NCBI RefSeq assembly: GCF_004331645.1
Contig: NZ_SJSK01000007.1
Span: 87,718-151,717 of the forward strand
DNA from: Pedobacter frigiditerrae
GTDB lineage: Bacteria; Bacteroidota; Bacteroidia; Sphingobacteriales; Sphingobacteriaceae
Direction: 5' to 3'
DNA length: 64,000 bases
Shown: piece by piece, positions 42,901 through 52,700 of the stretch
How positions within the stretch are numbered: the first letter of the stretch is position 1
How the letters are laid out: every line of letters starts with the position of its first letter
The notes under the pieces: generated by a model
Seen by the model: only the letters and a program-made list of their open reading frames with translations
The model's database searches: none
What the model was told of the DNA's origin: nothing
Translations under genes and position numbers: made by a program

Positions 42901-44274
42901 ATGATACTGATCATTGATGATGATATTGCGGTAAGAACTTCACTTTCTTTGCTTTTAAAAGGAGCAGGTAATGAAGTGCTTACGGCTAGTGACGCCACTG
43001 AGGCTTTTGAGCTTGTAAAAACTCAAAAGCCTCAGCTTGTTATTTTAGACCTCAACTTTTCTATTGATACTTCCGGTATTGAAGGAATGGAACTACTTAA
43101 AAGAATAAGAACCTTTAATGCCACGCTCCCTGTTATTTTAATTACAGGCTGGGCAAGCATTGCATTAGCGGTACAAGGAATGAAATTGGGTGCCAATGAT
43201 TTTGTAAACAAACCTTGGGATAATACACACCTGCTACAATCGGTAAATACCTTATTGCAATTAGATGCCGAAAAGCCTTTATCAAGAAATAGAAAAGAAC
43301 TCGATAAAAAATACAACTTCAAACAAATTATTGGTCAGGACCCAAACTTACTGGCCATTTTAGAAACTATGGGTAGGGTAGCGGCTACTGGTGCCTCGGT
43401 ATTGATTACCGGCGAAAGTGGTACAGGGAAAGAGCTCATCGCCGAAGCCATTCATGAAAATAGCAATCGCTCTGCTAAGCCTTTTGTGAAGGTAAATTTG
43501 GGAGGTATTTCTTCTTCCTTATTTGAAAGTGAAATGTTTGGCCATGTACGTGGCGCTTTTACCGATGCCCGTTTCGATAGGGTGGGTCGTTTTGAAATGG
43601 CAAACAAGGGCACTATCTTTTTAGACGAGATAGGTGATTTAGAAGCTTCAAGTCAGGTTAAACTGTTAAGGGTATTGCAAGATAGAACTTACGAAGTACT
43701 GGGAAGCAGCAGGACAAAAACCGTAGATACCAGGGTAGTGTGCGCCACCAATAAAAACCTGAACGAAATGGTAGGCCTAGGTACCTTTAGGGAAGATTTA
43801 CTGTATCGAATAAACCTGATCAGCATTCACTTGCCTGCATTAAGAGAGCGAGCAGCTGATATTCCCTTACTGGTTAATTTCTTTATAGGTAACATGAAAG
43901 AAATTTATAACCGACCAGCCTTGTCCGTTTCCGCATCAGCCATGCGTTGGTTACAAGCTTTGCCTTTACCGGGAAACATTAGGCAATTGAAAAATTTGGT
44001 AGAACGTACAGTGCTGATCAGTTCAAATGACGAATTAAGTATTGATGATTTTCAATCGCAATTAAACTTATCGCCCTTAAAAAATGACAAGGTTAAATTA
44101 CCTGGCGTTGGCACCATGACCTTAGACCAGATGGAAGCCGAAATGGTTAAGCAAGCCATGAACTTTCATAAAAATAGAATTACCAAGGCAGCAGCTTCTT
44201 TGGGCATTACCCGGAATGCACTTTATCGCCGTTTAGAGAAATATCAAATTCCTTTCAATGAAACTGAAGAGTAA
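42901..44274 (+). CDS. NtrC-family sigma-54-dependent response regulator
   Basis: A 457-residue regulator. The receiver domain (1-120) has the acidic pocket D6-D8, the phospho-acceptor D50 (VILDLNF) and the conserved Lys in FVNKPW. The AAA+ domain (about 140-375) has Walker A GESGTGKE, the sigma-54 contact loop GAFTDA (consensus GAFTGA, a common variant), GTIFLDEIGDL and an arginine-finger region. The Fis-type HTH is at the C-terminus (KAAASLGITRNALYRRLEKY). It likely activates the sigma-54 promoter at 36994 in front of its own operon. The partner kinase overlaps it by 17 bases. Confidence 0.95.
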   Translation: MILIIDDDIAVRTSLSLLLKGAGNEVLTASDATEAFELVKTQKPQLVILDLNFSIDTSGIEGMELLKRIRTFNATLPVILITGWASIALAVQGMKLGANDFVNKPWDNTHLLQSVNTLLQLDAEKPLSRNRKELDKKYNFKQIIGQDPNLLAILETMGRVAATGASVLITGESGTGKELIAEAIHENSNRSAKPFVKVNLGGISSSLFESEMFGHVRGAFTDARFDRVGRFEMANKGTIFLDEIGDLEASSQVKLLRVLQDRTYEVLGSSRTKTVDTRVVCATNKNLNEMVGLGTFREDLLYRINLISIHLPALRERAADIPLLVNFFIGNMKEIYNRPALSVSASAMRWLQALPLPGNIRQLKNLVERTVLISSNDELSIDDFQSQLNLSPLKNDKVKLPGVGTMTLDQMEAEMVKQAMNFHKNRITKAAASLGITRNALYRRLEKYQIPFNETEE

Positions 44275-45526
44275 ATACATTCTCTTTTTGGTTATTCTTC
44301 ACTTGGTTTGCTTGGTGATGAGTTACTTCATCTTTGAGCATAATAAGTTGTTGTTCATGCTGGTGGAGGTGTTTATCATTATCTCCATATTGATATCCCT
44401 CAATCTATACAAACAGCTAATTGCCCCATTAACTTATTTAACACAAGGCATTGCAGCCATAAAGGATAAAGATTTTAATGTGAAGTTTTTAGCCACAGGA
44501 AAAAAAGAGGTTGATGAACTCATTGATGTTTATAATAAAATGATTGATGAGTTAAGGACCGAAAGAACCCGACAACAAGAGCAACATTTTTTTCTGGAAA
44601 AACTGATACAGACTTCTCCAACGGGGATTATTGTGTTAGACTACGATCAACAGATTAAACAGATCAATCCAAAGGCAAAGGAAATATTAGGGTCTATTCC
44701 GGATTTGTTAGGTAATCATATTTACGAAATGAAAACGGGTAGCGCTAAAATGTTAAGGGCTAATGGGCTGCAAACCTTTAAAATTCAGAAATCTAAGTTT
44801 ATGGATAGTGGTTTCGAGCGAATTTTTATCATGATAGAAGAAGTAACCGCCGAAATTTTTGAAGCTGAAAAAAATGTTTACAGCAAGGTAATCAGGATGA
44901 TGGCGCATGAGGTTAACAATACAGTTGGGCCTGTAAACTCTATCATTAATTCTGCCTTGTCTCATCAATCCCTATGGATAAACGAAGCAGATGCGATGCT
45001 TAAAAATGCCATGGTGGTAGCGGTAGATAGAAACCAAAACCTAAATGTATTCATGCGCAACTTTGCCGATCTGGTTAAGTTGCCGCAAGCTAACCTTAAA
45101 AAGATTGATTTAACTACATTGCTTAAATCTGTAGCAGAGCTGATGTATTTTCCTGCAAATGAGAAAAACATAATTGTTGAACTTGGTTTGCCTGCCACTA
45201 GTTTTGCTATTGCTGCGGATGTTGAACAAATGGAGCAGGCGTTAATTAACATTGTTAAAAATGCTATTGAATCTATAGATCATAAAGGGACCATTAAAAT
45301 AACCCTCGACCCCATGAAACGCATCCTCATCATAGCAGATAATGGTAAAGGTATCTCCGAAGAAAATGCTGAGCAATTATTCAGTCCATTTTTTAGCACC
45401 AAAAAAGATGGACAAGGGATTGGCTTAACGCTTGTCCGCGAAATACTCTTAAACCATGGGTTTGATTTCTCTTTAAAAACCATAGCGGTTAATGATACAA
45501 GGTTTGTGATTGAGTTGGGGAGGTGA
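44258..45526 (+). CDS. Membrane-bound PAS sensor histidine kinase (NtrY-like)
   Basis: A 422-residue kinase. Two membrane helices (about 5-25 and 31-50) with almost no periplasmic loop are followed by a HAMP-like linker (55-110) and a PAS domain (112-200). The dimerisation domain has H217 in MAHEVNNTVGP, and the ATPase domain has N and G boxes (NIVKNAIES, DNGKGIS, GQGIGLTLVR). The short loop suggests sensing within the membrane or inside the cell, as for kinases that monitor envelope stress or transporter state. It overlaps the response regulator by 17 bases, so the two form a dedicated pair. It closes the efflux unit. Confidence 0.93.
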   Translation: MKLKSKYILFLVILHLVCLVMSYFIFEHNKLLFMLVEVFIIISILISLNLYKQLIAPLTYLTQGIAAIKDKDFNVKFLATGKKEVDELIDVYNKMIDELRTERTRQQEQHFFLEKLIQTSPTGIIVLDYDQQIKQINPKAKEILGSIPDLLGNHIYEMKTGSAKMLRANGLQTFKIQKSKFMDSGFERIFIMIEEVTAEIFEAEKNVYSKVIRMMAHEVNNTVGPVNSIINSALSHQSLWINEADAMLKNAMVVAVDRNQNLNVFMRNFADLVKLPQANLKKIDLTTLLKSVAELMYFPANEKNIIVELGLPATSFAIAADVEQMEQALINIVKNAIESIDHKGTIKITLDPMKRILIIADNGKGISEENAEQLFSPFFSTKKDGQGIGLTLVREILLNHGFDFSLKTIAVNDTRFVIELGR

Positions 45527-45945
45527 GAATTGGGAGTTGGTGAGTTGTGGAGTTGTGGAGTCGGTAAAGTCCGGAAGTCAGTAAAGTTGGAAAGACGTAA
45601 AATGTAAAATGTAAGATGGAGGATGTAAGATGGAAGATGGGGGTCGGTAAGTCGGGAAGTATGGAAAGTCCAAAAGAAGAAAGCGTAAAAAGCTGAAAGC
45701 TTAAAGAATAAAGCTGTCCCAAATGTCCCATAGCGATGCCTTTGGCACATTCCCTTGGGAAAAGCCGACTCAGCGTTCCCTGTGTAAACTCAATGTGCGC
45801 TGGGTTTATAGGAAGCTGTGCCAAAGGTATCCCTGTTAGGAAAAGTTGACTCAGCGTTCTTTGCGGATACTTAGCGTTTAAAAAAAACTAAGGAGAGACA
45901 GAAGGAAGTGCTGGTAAACAAACCTAATTGATCAGCGTTAAATGG
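45527..45945. repeat. Repeat-rich region between convergent kinase genes
   Basis: The AGTCCGAAAG-type dispersed repeat fills about 45540-45690. An inverted repeat has arms ATGCCTTTGGCACA (45736-45749) and TGTGCCAAAGGTAT (45817-45830), one mismatch. Two copies of a GGGAAAAGCCGACTCAGCGT-like unit lie at about 45755-45779 and 45835-45860; a related piece is at 47083-47111. No gene is supported, and no clean terminator was found. Confidence 0.6.
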
Positions 45946-46920
45946 TTACTCCTCAATGTTTGCTTGGTCGCTAATGTTTTTAACTATGCCATCAAGTTTT
46001 GTGGCAGCATCATTAAGTAGTTCGATGATTTCTAGTTGTTCGTTATTAGGTAGTCCATCTTTATTGAGTAGCTGAACTAGACCTAGAATATTAGATAAGG
46101 GTGCCCGTACTTCATGAGACTGCAGCCATGATATTTTTTTCAATTGCTCATTTTGCTTTTCAATCATCTGGGTGTGCTTTTGCTGAGCGGTAATGTCAAC
46201 AAAGTAAACCGATAGCCCATCTTTTTTAGGGTAAATGCTGATAGATGCCCAAACGCCCAGTGATTCCAGAAGTGTATCGAAATGACTGCTTACCTTTTGT
46301 TGCATGGCACGCTCAAATTCGGCATGAACTGCTGTATCCTTAACAGCGGGAAAAAATTCCCAGATGTTTTTGCCAAGCAAGTCTTCTCTTTTACAATCAA
46401 ATATCCGCTCTGCTTCCTTATTGATATAAGTAACCTCCCATTTTTCATTGATTGCATAAAACCCATCGGTAATACTTTCTAGGATGTCTTCTATTTCCGC
46501 ATTCTTTTCTAAAAGCTCCTGCTGTGCCTCCACCTTCTGATCAACATCAATGGCCATTACAAATTGAGCCTTTCTTCCTTTGTAAATCGTACCATGTGCA
46601 AAAATATGTACAAAAAATGTTTCGCCATTTTTTCTGAGGTGTTTCCAGTTGCCAAAATCGTAATAGGTGGCATGGAAATCTTGAATGGCTACTTTTAGGG
46701 AATTAACCTCTTCCTTAGGTCGTATTTGTGTGGCAAGTAGGGATAGGAATTCGTCTTTCTCATATCCATATTGCGTTAACGCAGCTTTATTTACCTCTAA
46801 AAACGCTAAGGTATTTAAATCGAAAATATACATCGGCACAGGGCTCTCCTCAATGATTTTATGGTAGTTGTCATGAGTATAAACATCATCCTCGTTTTGA
46901 GGGAGCAGAGGTTTGTTCAT
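45946..46920 (-). CDS. PAS-PAS-HisKA protein without ATPase domain
   Basis: A 324-residue cytoplasmic protein. PAS domains lie at about 18-125 (ESPVPMYIFDLNTLAFLEVN) and 145-245 (ITDGFYAINEKWEVTYINKE, VDITAQQKHT). A HisKA-type helix pair follows at about 262-320, with H269 in SHEVRAPLSNILGLVQLL. The protein stops at NIEE, before where the HATPase domain of a histidine kinase would start; no frameshifted ATPase domain is visible in the next few hundred bases on that strand. It may bind a partner kinase, act as a phosphotransfer dimer, or be a truncated gene. The neighbouring NtrY-like kinase converges on it. Confidence 0.85.
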   Translation of the reverse strand: MNKPLLPQNEDDVYTHDNYHKIIEESPVPMYIFDLNTLAFLEVNKAALTQYGYEKDEFLSLLATQIRPKEEVNSLKVAIQDFHATYYDFGNWKHLRKNGETFFVHIFAHGTIYKGRKAQFVMAIDVDQKVEAQQELLEKNAEIEDILESITDGFYAINEKWEVTYINKEAERIFDCKREDLLGKNIWEFFPAVKDTAVHAEFERAMQQKVSSHFDTLLESLGVWASISIYPKKDGLSVYFVDITAQQKHTQMIEKQNEQLKKISWLQSHEVRAPLSNILGLVQLLNKDGLPNNEQLEIIELLNDAATKLDGIVKNISDQANIEE

Positions 46921-47387
46921 ATTAAAGCTGCTTGGAATTTTAAAATGAATTTAGGGAAAAAAAATGAAAGAAGTATAAGTGGGAGTCAGAGAAGTCGGGA
47001 AAGTCCGAAAGTCAGTAAAGATGGAAGAGTGTGAGATGGAAGATGGAAGGTGAAGGACAAAGAAAAAAGATGGGCTGATGTCAAAGGGCATCCCGGTGGG
47101 AAAAGACAGGGCTTAAAGATCAATGCCACAGTTTAAATACTAATAGGGAAAATGACTCGTGCTTTTGCCAAGAGCAAGGAGGATTAATCTGTATGGAGAG
47201 CTCATTTGGTTTAATGAAATAAGCCTTAAAATCTCCTTTACTTTCAAAAACTTTAATTTAGTTACTTAAACTTAATATTGAGTTTATATTGAAATTCAAT
47301 TAATAACTTAGGTTTGTGGCTGTTTTACGTCTTAAATGAAGGTTGTTACCTAATATGTTGGTTAAATCATATTAATTTTAATTTTAA
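46921..47387. other. Intergenic region with dispersed repeats
   Basis: The dispersed repeat (AAGTCGGGAAAGTCCGAAAG) lies at 46979-47060, and a GGCATCCCGGTGGGAAAAG unit at 47083-47111 is related to the repeats near 45.8 kb. The rest is AT-rich without a gene. Confidence 0.45.
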
Positions 47388-47418
47388 TTTGTATTTCAAA
47401 AGATTATATTTAGTTTTG
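47388..47418 (+). promoter_or_regulatory. Bacteroidota-type -33/-7 promoter upstream of the phosphoesterase gene
   Basis: TTTG (47388-47391), a 19-base spacer and TAGTTTTG (47411-47418) match the TTTG-N19-21-TAnnTTTG consensus of the Bacteroidota housekeeping sigma factor. Transcription would start near 47425, leaving a leader of about 200 bases before the ATG at 47624. Confidence 0.6.
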
Positions 47419-47623
47419 ATATGTAGTTTAATTGTTATTATTTATTTCTTTTACTTTCAGAATAGATAGCTAATGAAACTCATTTAAAGATTTGTGTGAA
47501 ATGAAACACTGTTGTGCGCGCTATGGATTGGCTTAATGAATAACAAGGCCATTGTAGCTTGTGCTTAAGGATTTTAAGGAAGACCGAACCATAATAACCA
47601 ATGATAAATTAAACCAATTTTAA

Positions 47624-48832
47624 ATGAAAACTTTTAAACCATTTGGCCAATATCCTAATTGGCAAAAAAAACAGCTCACTTTTTCAAAGGGGCTATCGCT
47701 CAGCTTGCTTATGTTCCTTTCTTTAGGTTGTGAAAAAACTGCAGAGATGGCAGCAGAAGAAAGCTTGTTTAAAGTTGCTGCGGTAAGCAGCACACAAGCA
47801 GTTGCGGCAGATGAAACCTTTTACATGGCTGTAATTCCAGATACACAGTACTATACCGATGCAGGCAGTGGCCATAATGGTACCATGCAAATGTTTATTA
47901 ATCAAATTGATTGGATTGTGGATAATAAAACTGCTTTAAATATTCAATACGTAGCGCATTTAGGAGACATTACCAATTGGGGTGATCGAAAAAATACCGA
48001 CGGTACTTGGTACAGGGATGAGTGGAGTAAGGCCAATACACAAATCACAAGGTTAGAAACTGCAAATATTCCATATGGTTTGGCTGTGGGTAACCATGAT
48101 CAGTATTGCAATGGCGATGCAGGCTCTGGCGCTACCAACGATGGCTACGGATCTTATTTTGGGAAAGACCGTTATTATGGCATTAAGTCATGGTACGGAA
48201 ATGCTTATGGAAGTTCTAACAATAACGATAACCATTATGATAGGATTACTGTCTTTGGTCAGAAATACCTGATCATGTATATAGAGTACAATCAAGAAGG
48301 TAACCAAACACAAAGTGATTATCCAGGTTGTCCGGCTGTACCTGTATATAGCCCTACTATTGAAGCGAGTGTAACTGCTTGGGCTAATACCGTTATTCAG
48401 GCTAACACCGATCATAAAGTAATCATTGTGAGTCACAGTGTATTAAACCCACATAAAACTGGCGTAACACTGCATGATAACCAACATAGGGATTTAGTAG
48501 GAGCTGGACCAGATAATTTGCCTGGTACCTTTACTAAACAAGGTCAGAAAATCTACGACTTAATTGCTAAGCCAAACACCAACGTATTCATGATGTTGGG
48601 CGGTCACGTAACCGGAGAGGGTTACAGGGTAGAAAACCAGAACGGTCACGTGGTTAAGGCTTTTGTATCTGATTATCAGGGCAGGCCAAATGGTGGAAAT
48701 GGTTACATGAGAATCTTGAAGTTTAACAAAACAGCAAGTACAATAGAAATTAGAACCATACAGCCTTTGCCTGGTGCAAATGGCGAGGAGCTAGATGCTG
48801 ATAGTAAGTTCACCGTAAACATGTATAACTAA
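47624..48832 (+). CDS. Calcineurin-like metallophosphoesterase lipoprotein
   Basis: A 402-residue protein. The N-terminus has a basic stretch and a lipobox LSLGC (residues 32-36), so it should be a membrane-anchored lipoprotein. The metallophosphoesterase motifs occur in order: IPDTQYY (D73), HLGDITNWGD, GNHDQYC, IIVSHSVLNPH and GGHVTGEGYR, so the two-metal site appears complete. Its target is probably a phosphomonoester or diester outside the cytoplasm. It opens the carbon-utilisation locus, and a stem-loop separates it from the FKBP gene. Its own long leader suggests extra regulation. Confidence 0.9.
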   Translation: MKTFKPFGQYPNWQKKQLTFSKGLSLSLLMFLSLGCEKTAEMAAEESLFKVAAVSSTQAVAADETFYMAVIPDTQYYTDAGSGHNGTMQMFINQIDWIVDNKTALNIQYVAHLGDITNWGDRKNTDGTWYRDEWSKANTQITRLETANIPYGLAVGNHDQYCNGDAGSGATNDGYGSYFGKDRYYGIKSWYGNAYGSSNNNDNHYDRITVFGQKYLIMYIEYNQEGNQTQSDYPGCPAVPVYSPTIEASVTAWANTVIQANTDHKVIIVSHSVLNPHKTGVTLHDNQHRDLVGAGPDNLPGTFTKQGQKIYDLIAKPNTNVFMMLGGHVTGEGYRVENQNGHVVKAFVSDYQGRPNGGNGYMRILKFNKTASTIEIRTIQPLPGANGEELDADSKFTVNMYN

Positions 48833-48839
48833 TTAAAAT

Positions 48840-48876
48840 AGGGGCTGTGTCTTAAAAGATGCAGTCCCTATGTTTT
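48840..48876 (+). terminator. Stem-loop between the phosphoesterase and FKBP genes
   Basis: AGGGGCTGTGTCTT (48840-48853) pairs with AAGATGCAGTCCCT (48856-48869) with G-U pairs and is followed by ATGTTTT. It begins 8 bases after the phosphoesterase stop. The T run is short, so termination may be partial. Confidence 0.65.
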
Positions 48877-48879
48877 GAT

Positions 48880-49776
48880 ATGAAAAAAATACTCATCTCC
48901 TTCTTATTGCCAATTACACTTTTGCTAGGTGCTTGTTCTGAGTACAAAAAAGGCAAGGGTGCTTTGCAGTATAAAATAGTGCACAATCAAAATTCACCTG
49001 CAATAGGCAAATTGGCAGTAGTGTTTTTAAGTTATACAGAGGCTACCGAAAGCGGCACGGTACTTTCATCTACAGCAACTTTTGACCCAAGGCCAATAGA
49101 GGTGTATGCTACAAGGCCACAATTTGAAGGCGATTTACAAGATGCCTTTCAATACCTGAGCGAAGGCGACAGTGCCATCGTAAAAGTAAGCATGGATTCG
49201 ATTAAACGCTTTAACCATTCGGTGCAGCTAGCAAAAGATACTTCTAAATACATGGTTTATACCCTTAAGATAAATAGGGTGTTTAACCAGGAAGGAAAAA
49301 ACGATACTACATTTTTGCCAAGGGTAGAGGCTTACAAACGGGCAGAGCTATTGAGGCAACAAGCAATAGAAGATAATAAAATCAAGCATTTTTTAGCAGT
49401 TAAAAAACTGAACTACAAAACAACGGCATCGGGCCTATGGTATCCGGCCGATTTAAAGACAACCAATAATACGGGCAAGGCGCTTTATGTGAGTTACGTT
49501 ATTTCTTCCTTAGATGGGAAGGTGTATGAAACCAACGTATTGAAAACTGCACAGGCTGGAGGAATTTATAGGCCCTATAAAATTTACCAAGCTCGCAAAA
49601 TGACACCTGGGCAAGGGCATTTTGCAGGATTTGAGGAGGCGATAACCTTGCTCCAGAAAGGGGCAAAGACAAAAGTAATCATCCCTTCTAAATTGGCTTA
49701 TGGAGCCAGGGGCGATAATACCGATATGCCTCCATTTACACCGTTATTATGCGAATTTGAATTACTAAACCAATAA
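48880..49776 (+). CDS. FKBP-type peptidyl-prolyl isomerase lipoprotein
   Basis: The start at 48880 (MKKILISFLLP) is preferred to the in-frame ATG at 48859, because the latter lies in the terminator stem and breaks the signal peptide. About 298 residues remain. The lipobox is LLGAC. Residues of about 35-140 look like a degenerate FKBP-like domain (EGDLQDAFQYLSEGDSAIVK) and about 190-298 form the FKBP domain (TPGQGHFAGFEEAITLLQKG, KTKVIIPSKLAYGARGDN, PPFTPLLCEFELL). FKBP lipoproteins are frequent next to SusC/SusD genes and may help fold outer-membrane proteins. It ends 23 bases before the SusC gene. Confidence 0.85.
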   Translation: MKKILISFLLPITLLLGACSEYKKGKGALQYKIVHNQNSPAIGKLAVVFLSYTEATESGTVLSSTATFDPRPIEVYATRPQFEGDLQDAFQYLSEGDSAIVKVSMDSIKRFNHSVQLAKDTSKYMVYTLKINRVFNQEGKNDTTFLPRVEAYKRAELLRQQAIEDNKIKHFLAVKKLNYKTTASGLWYPADLKTTNNTGKALYVSYVISSLDGKVYETNVLKTAQAGGIYRPYKIYQARKMTPGQGHFAGFEEAITLLQKGAKTKVIIPSKLAYGARGDNTDMPPFTPLLCEFELLNQ

Positions 49777-49799
49777 ATCAAAATATCAAACCACCAATT

Positions 49800-52700
49800 A
49801 TGAAACTTATTTTACCAAGATTTTTTAGGGGCAAATGGCATTATCTTTTCGGCCTGATGCTCATTTGCAACTTCAGCTTTGCGCAAACCACTACGGTTAC
49901 TGGTGTTGTTAAAGATGAAAAAGGAGAAGTGCTGCCTGGAGTTGGCGTTAAATCCAAATCAGGAAACATAACTACTGTTACCAATGGAGACGGAAAATTT
50001 TCCATCCAGGTTTCAGTCACAAAAGAAACATTGACCTTTACTTTTATAGGTTACAAGCCATTGGAAGTTGAAACAGACGGCAAAACCATTTTGAATGTTT
50101 CTTTAGAGCCAGATAATCAGAAATTAAATGAAGTGATTGTGGTGGGCTATGGAACCCAGAAGAAAGTAAATTTAACAGGTGCTGTTTCTGTGGTTTCTTC
50201 AAAGGACCTAACCATGCGTCCAATTGGGCAAACTTCTGCAGCTTTGCAGGGTTTGGCGCCAGGGGTTACGGTTACACAAAACTCTGGAAGGCCAGGCGGT
50301 GATGCCGGAACAATCCGAATTAGGGGTATTGGAACCTTAAATGATGCAAATCCCCTGGTATTGATAGATAATGTAGAGGGCTCATTAAATAATATCGATC
50401 CAAGTATCATAGAATCAGTATCTATTTTAAAAGATGCTGCCTCTGCTTCTATTTATGGGTCTAGAGCCGCAAATGGGGTGATCTTGGTGACCACTAAAAG
50501 AGCTAAATCAAACCAGTTAGGGGTAAATTATAATTCGTACGTAGGGGTTCAGCGCTTAACCAACCAACCTGATTTAGTAAATGCAGCTGATCACATGATC
50601 ATGACCAACCTAGCTTACACCAATACTGGTCGTGCGCCATTGTTTAGTGATGCCGTGATATCAAACACCCAGAATGGAACAAATCCAGACCTTTATCCAA
50701 ATACCGATTGGCAAAAAGAAATACTAACGGGTTCGGGCGTTATGCAGAACCACTTTGTAACTGTTAACGGTGGTGGTGAAAAAGTTAGGTTTTTAGCCTC
50801 ATTCGGCTATTTTGATCAGGCTGGTTTATTAGAGGTTTCTAATTTCAGAAGATTTACTTTCCGCAATAATGCTGATATCAGATTCTCCGATAAATTGAGT
50901 ATGAGTCTTGATGTGCAACTTAATAACAGGATTACAAAAGAACCTGGACGTGGAAGCAGTTCGGTTTTTAACCAGATGAACAGAATTGCACCTATTTTTG
51001 CAGGGGTGTTTTCAAATGGCAATTATGGCGAGGGTTCAAATGGAAATAACCCTATCGCCTATAGTCGCCCAGAAGGAGGCTTGGCAAAGACAAACAATCC
51101 AGGCCTTTTGCTTAATGCTACCTTAAGCTACAAGCCGCTAAGTTGGCTCCAGGCAGACCTTACCGTTGCGCCACGATACGACCAGATTGATGACGATACG
51201 TTTGTAACGGCCATTAAAACTTATAAGGCAGATGGTACTGTAGCCTTTACCTCGCCATCATTGGCAACGCTTGATGTAACAAACAGCAGAAGTTTATATA
51301 ATAATTTTCGTGGAACGCTTACCGCAACAAAAGCAATTAGTAATCATAATTTTAAATTATTAGCTGGAGCTTCTAGAGAAGATTATACAAATAATAATCT
51401 TACAGCTTCAAGAACCACTTTTATATTTCCTGATTACCCAGTGCTGGGAACAGGGTCCTCTGCTACGCAGTTAAATAATGGCTCTAAGTCTGAATGGGCA
51501 TTACAATCTGTTTTTGGAAGGTTCAATTATAATTATAAAGAGCGTTACCTTCTCGAGGTTAATGGTAGGTATGATGGTTCATCTAGATTTGCGCAAGGTA
51601 AAAGGTATGGTTTTTTCCCTTCTGTATCTGCCGGATGGAGAATTTCACAAGAGGAATTTTTTCAGCCTTTAACCAGGGTTATTCCTGAATTGAAGATTCG
51701 TGCATCATGGGGTAAACTAGGCAATCAAAACATTGGGACATATCCAGCTATTTCCTTAATCCAACTTGGCGCTTATTCTATTGGCAACCAAATATTTACC
51801 GTAGGCGCACTTAATGATGCTGCAAACAACAATATTACTTGGGAGAGTACCGAAATGACAGATATAGGTTTTGATGCAACCATTGTTAAAAACCTAAGCT
51901 TAAATTTTGATTATTATAAGCGCACCACCACAGATATTTTGCTGAAACTTGATGTGCCCATTATTACCGGACAAGCACCGCCATTTCAAAATGCAGGTGT
52001 AGTGGAAAATAAAGGATGGGATTTGGGTTTAAACTATGCAAATAATGCTAAGGCATTTAGGTATGCTATTGGCATAACCCTTTCTGATGTGAATAACAAG
52101 GTAATTGACCTGAAAGGAGTTAACCGTACAGGAATTACCGTAAGTAACGAAGGGTATGCAATGAACTCGTTATATGGGTTCGAGGCACTCGGCTTTTTTC
52201 AGTCGGATGCTGAAGTTGCTGCAAGCCCAGTACAATTTGGTGCTGTTAAAGCAGGCGATATCAAATACAAGGACCAAAATGGGGATAATAAGATTACTGA
52301 CCTAGATAACGTGATTATTGGCAGTACCATACCCAAATATACCTATAGTGCAAATATAAACCTGGGCTATAAAAACTTAGACCTTGGGTTGTTTTTTCAA
52401 GGTGTGGGTAAAGCCAATGGATACCTTTATGAACAATCGGTAATGCCATTTTTTAATGGTGGTACGGTTCAGGAAATGCATAAGGATAATTGGACTCCCC
52501 AAAACACTGGTGCAGCCTTCCCTCGTTTAGCCTTTGGAGAATCTAACAACGAAAAGACATCAAGTTTTTGGGTAAAAGATGCTTCATACCTTAGGTTAAA
52601 AAACATTCAGCTTGGCTATAAATTCTCTACCGACTTAACTAAAAAGCTAGGGCTTAAGAGCCTAAGGGTATTTGCCAATGCAAGTAACCTCTTTACTTTC

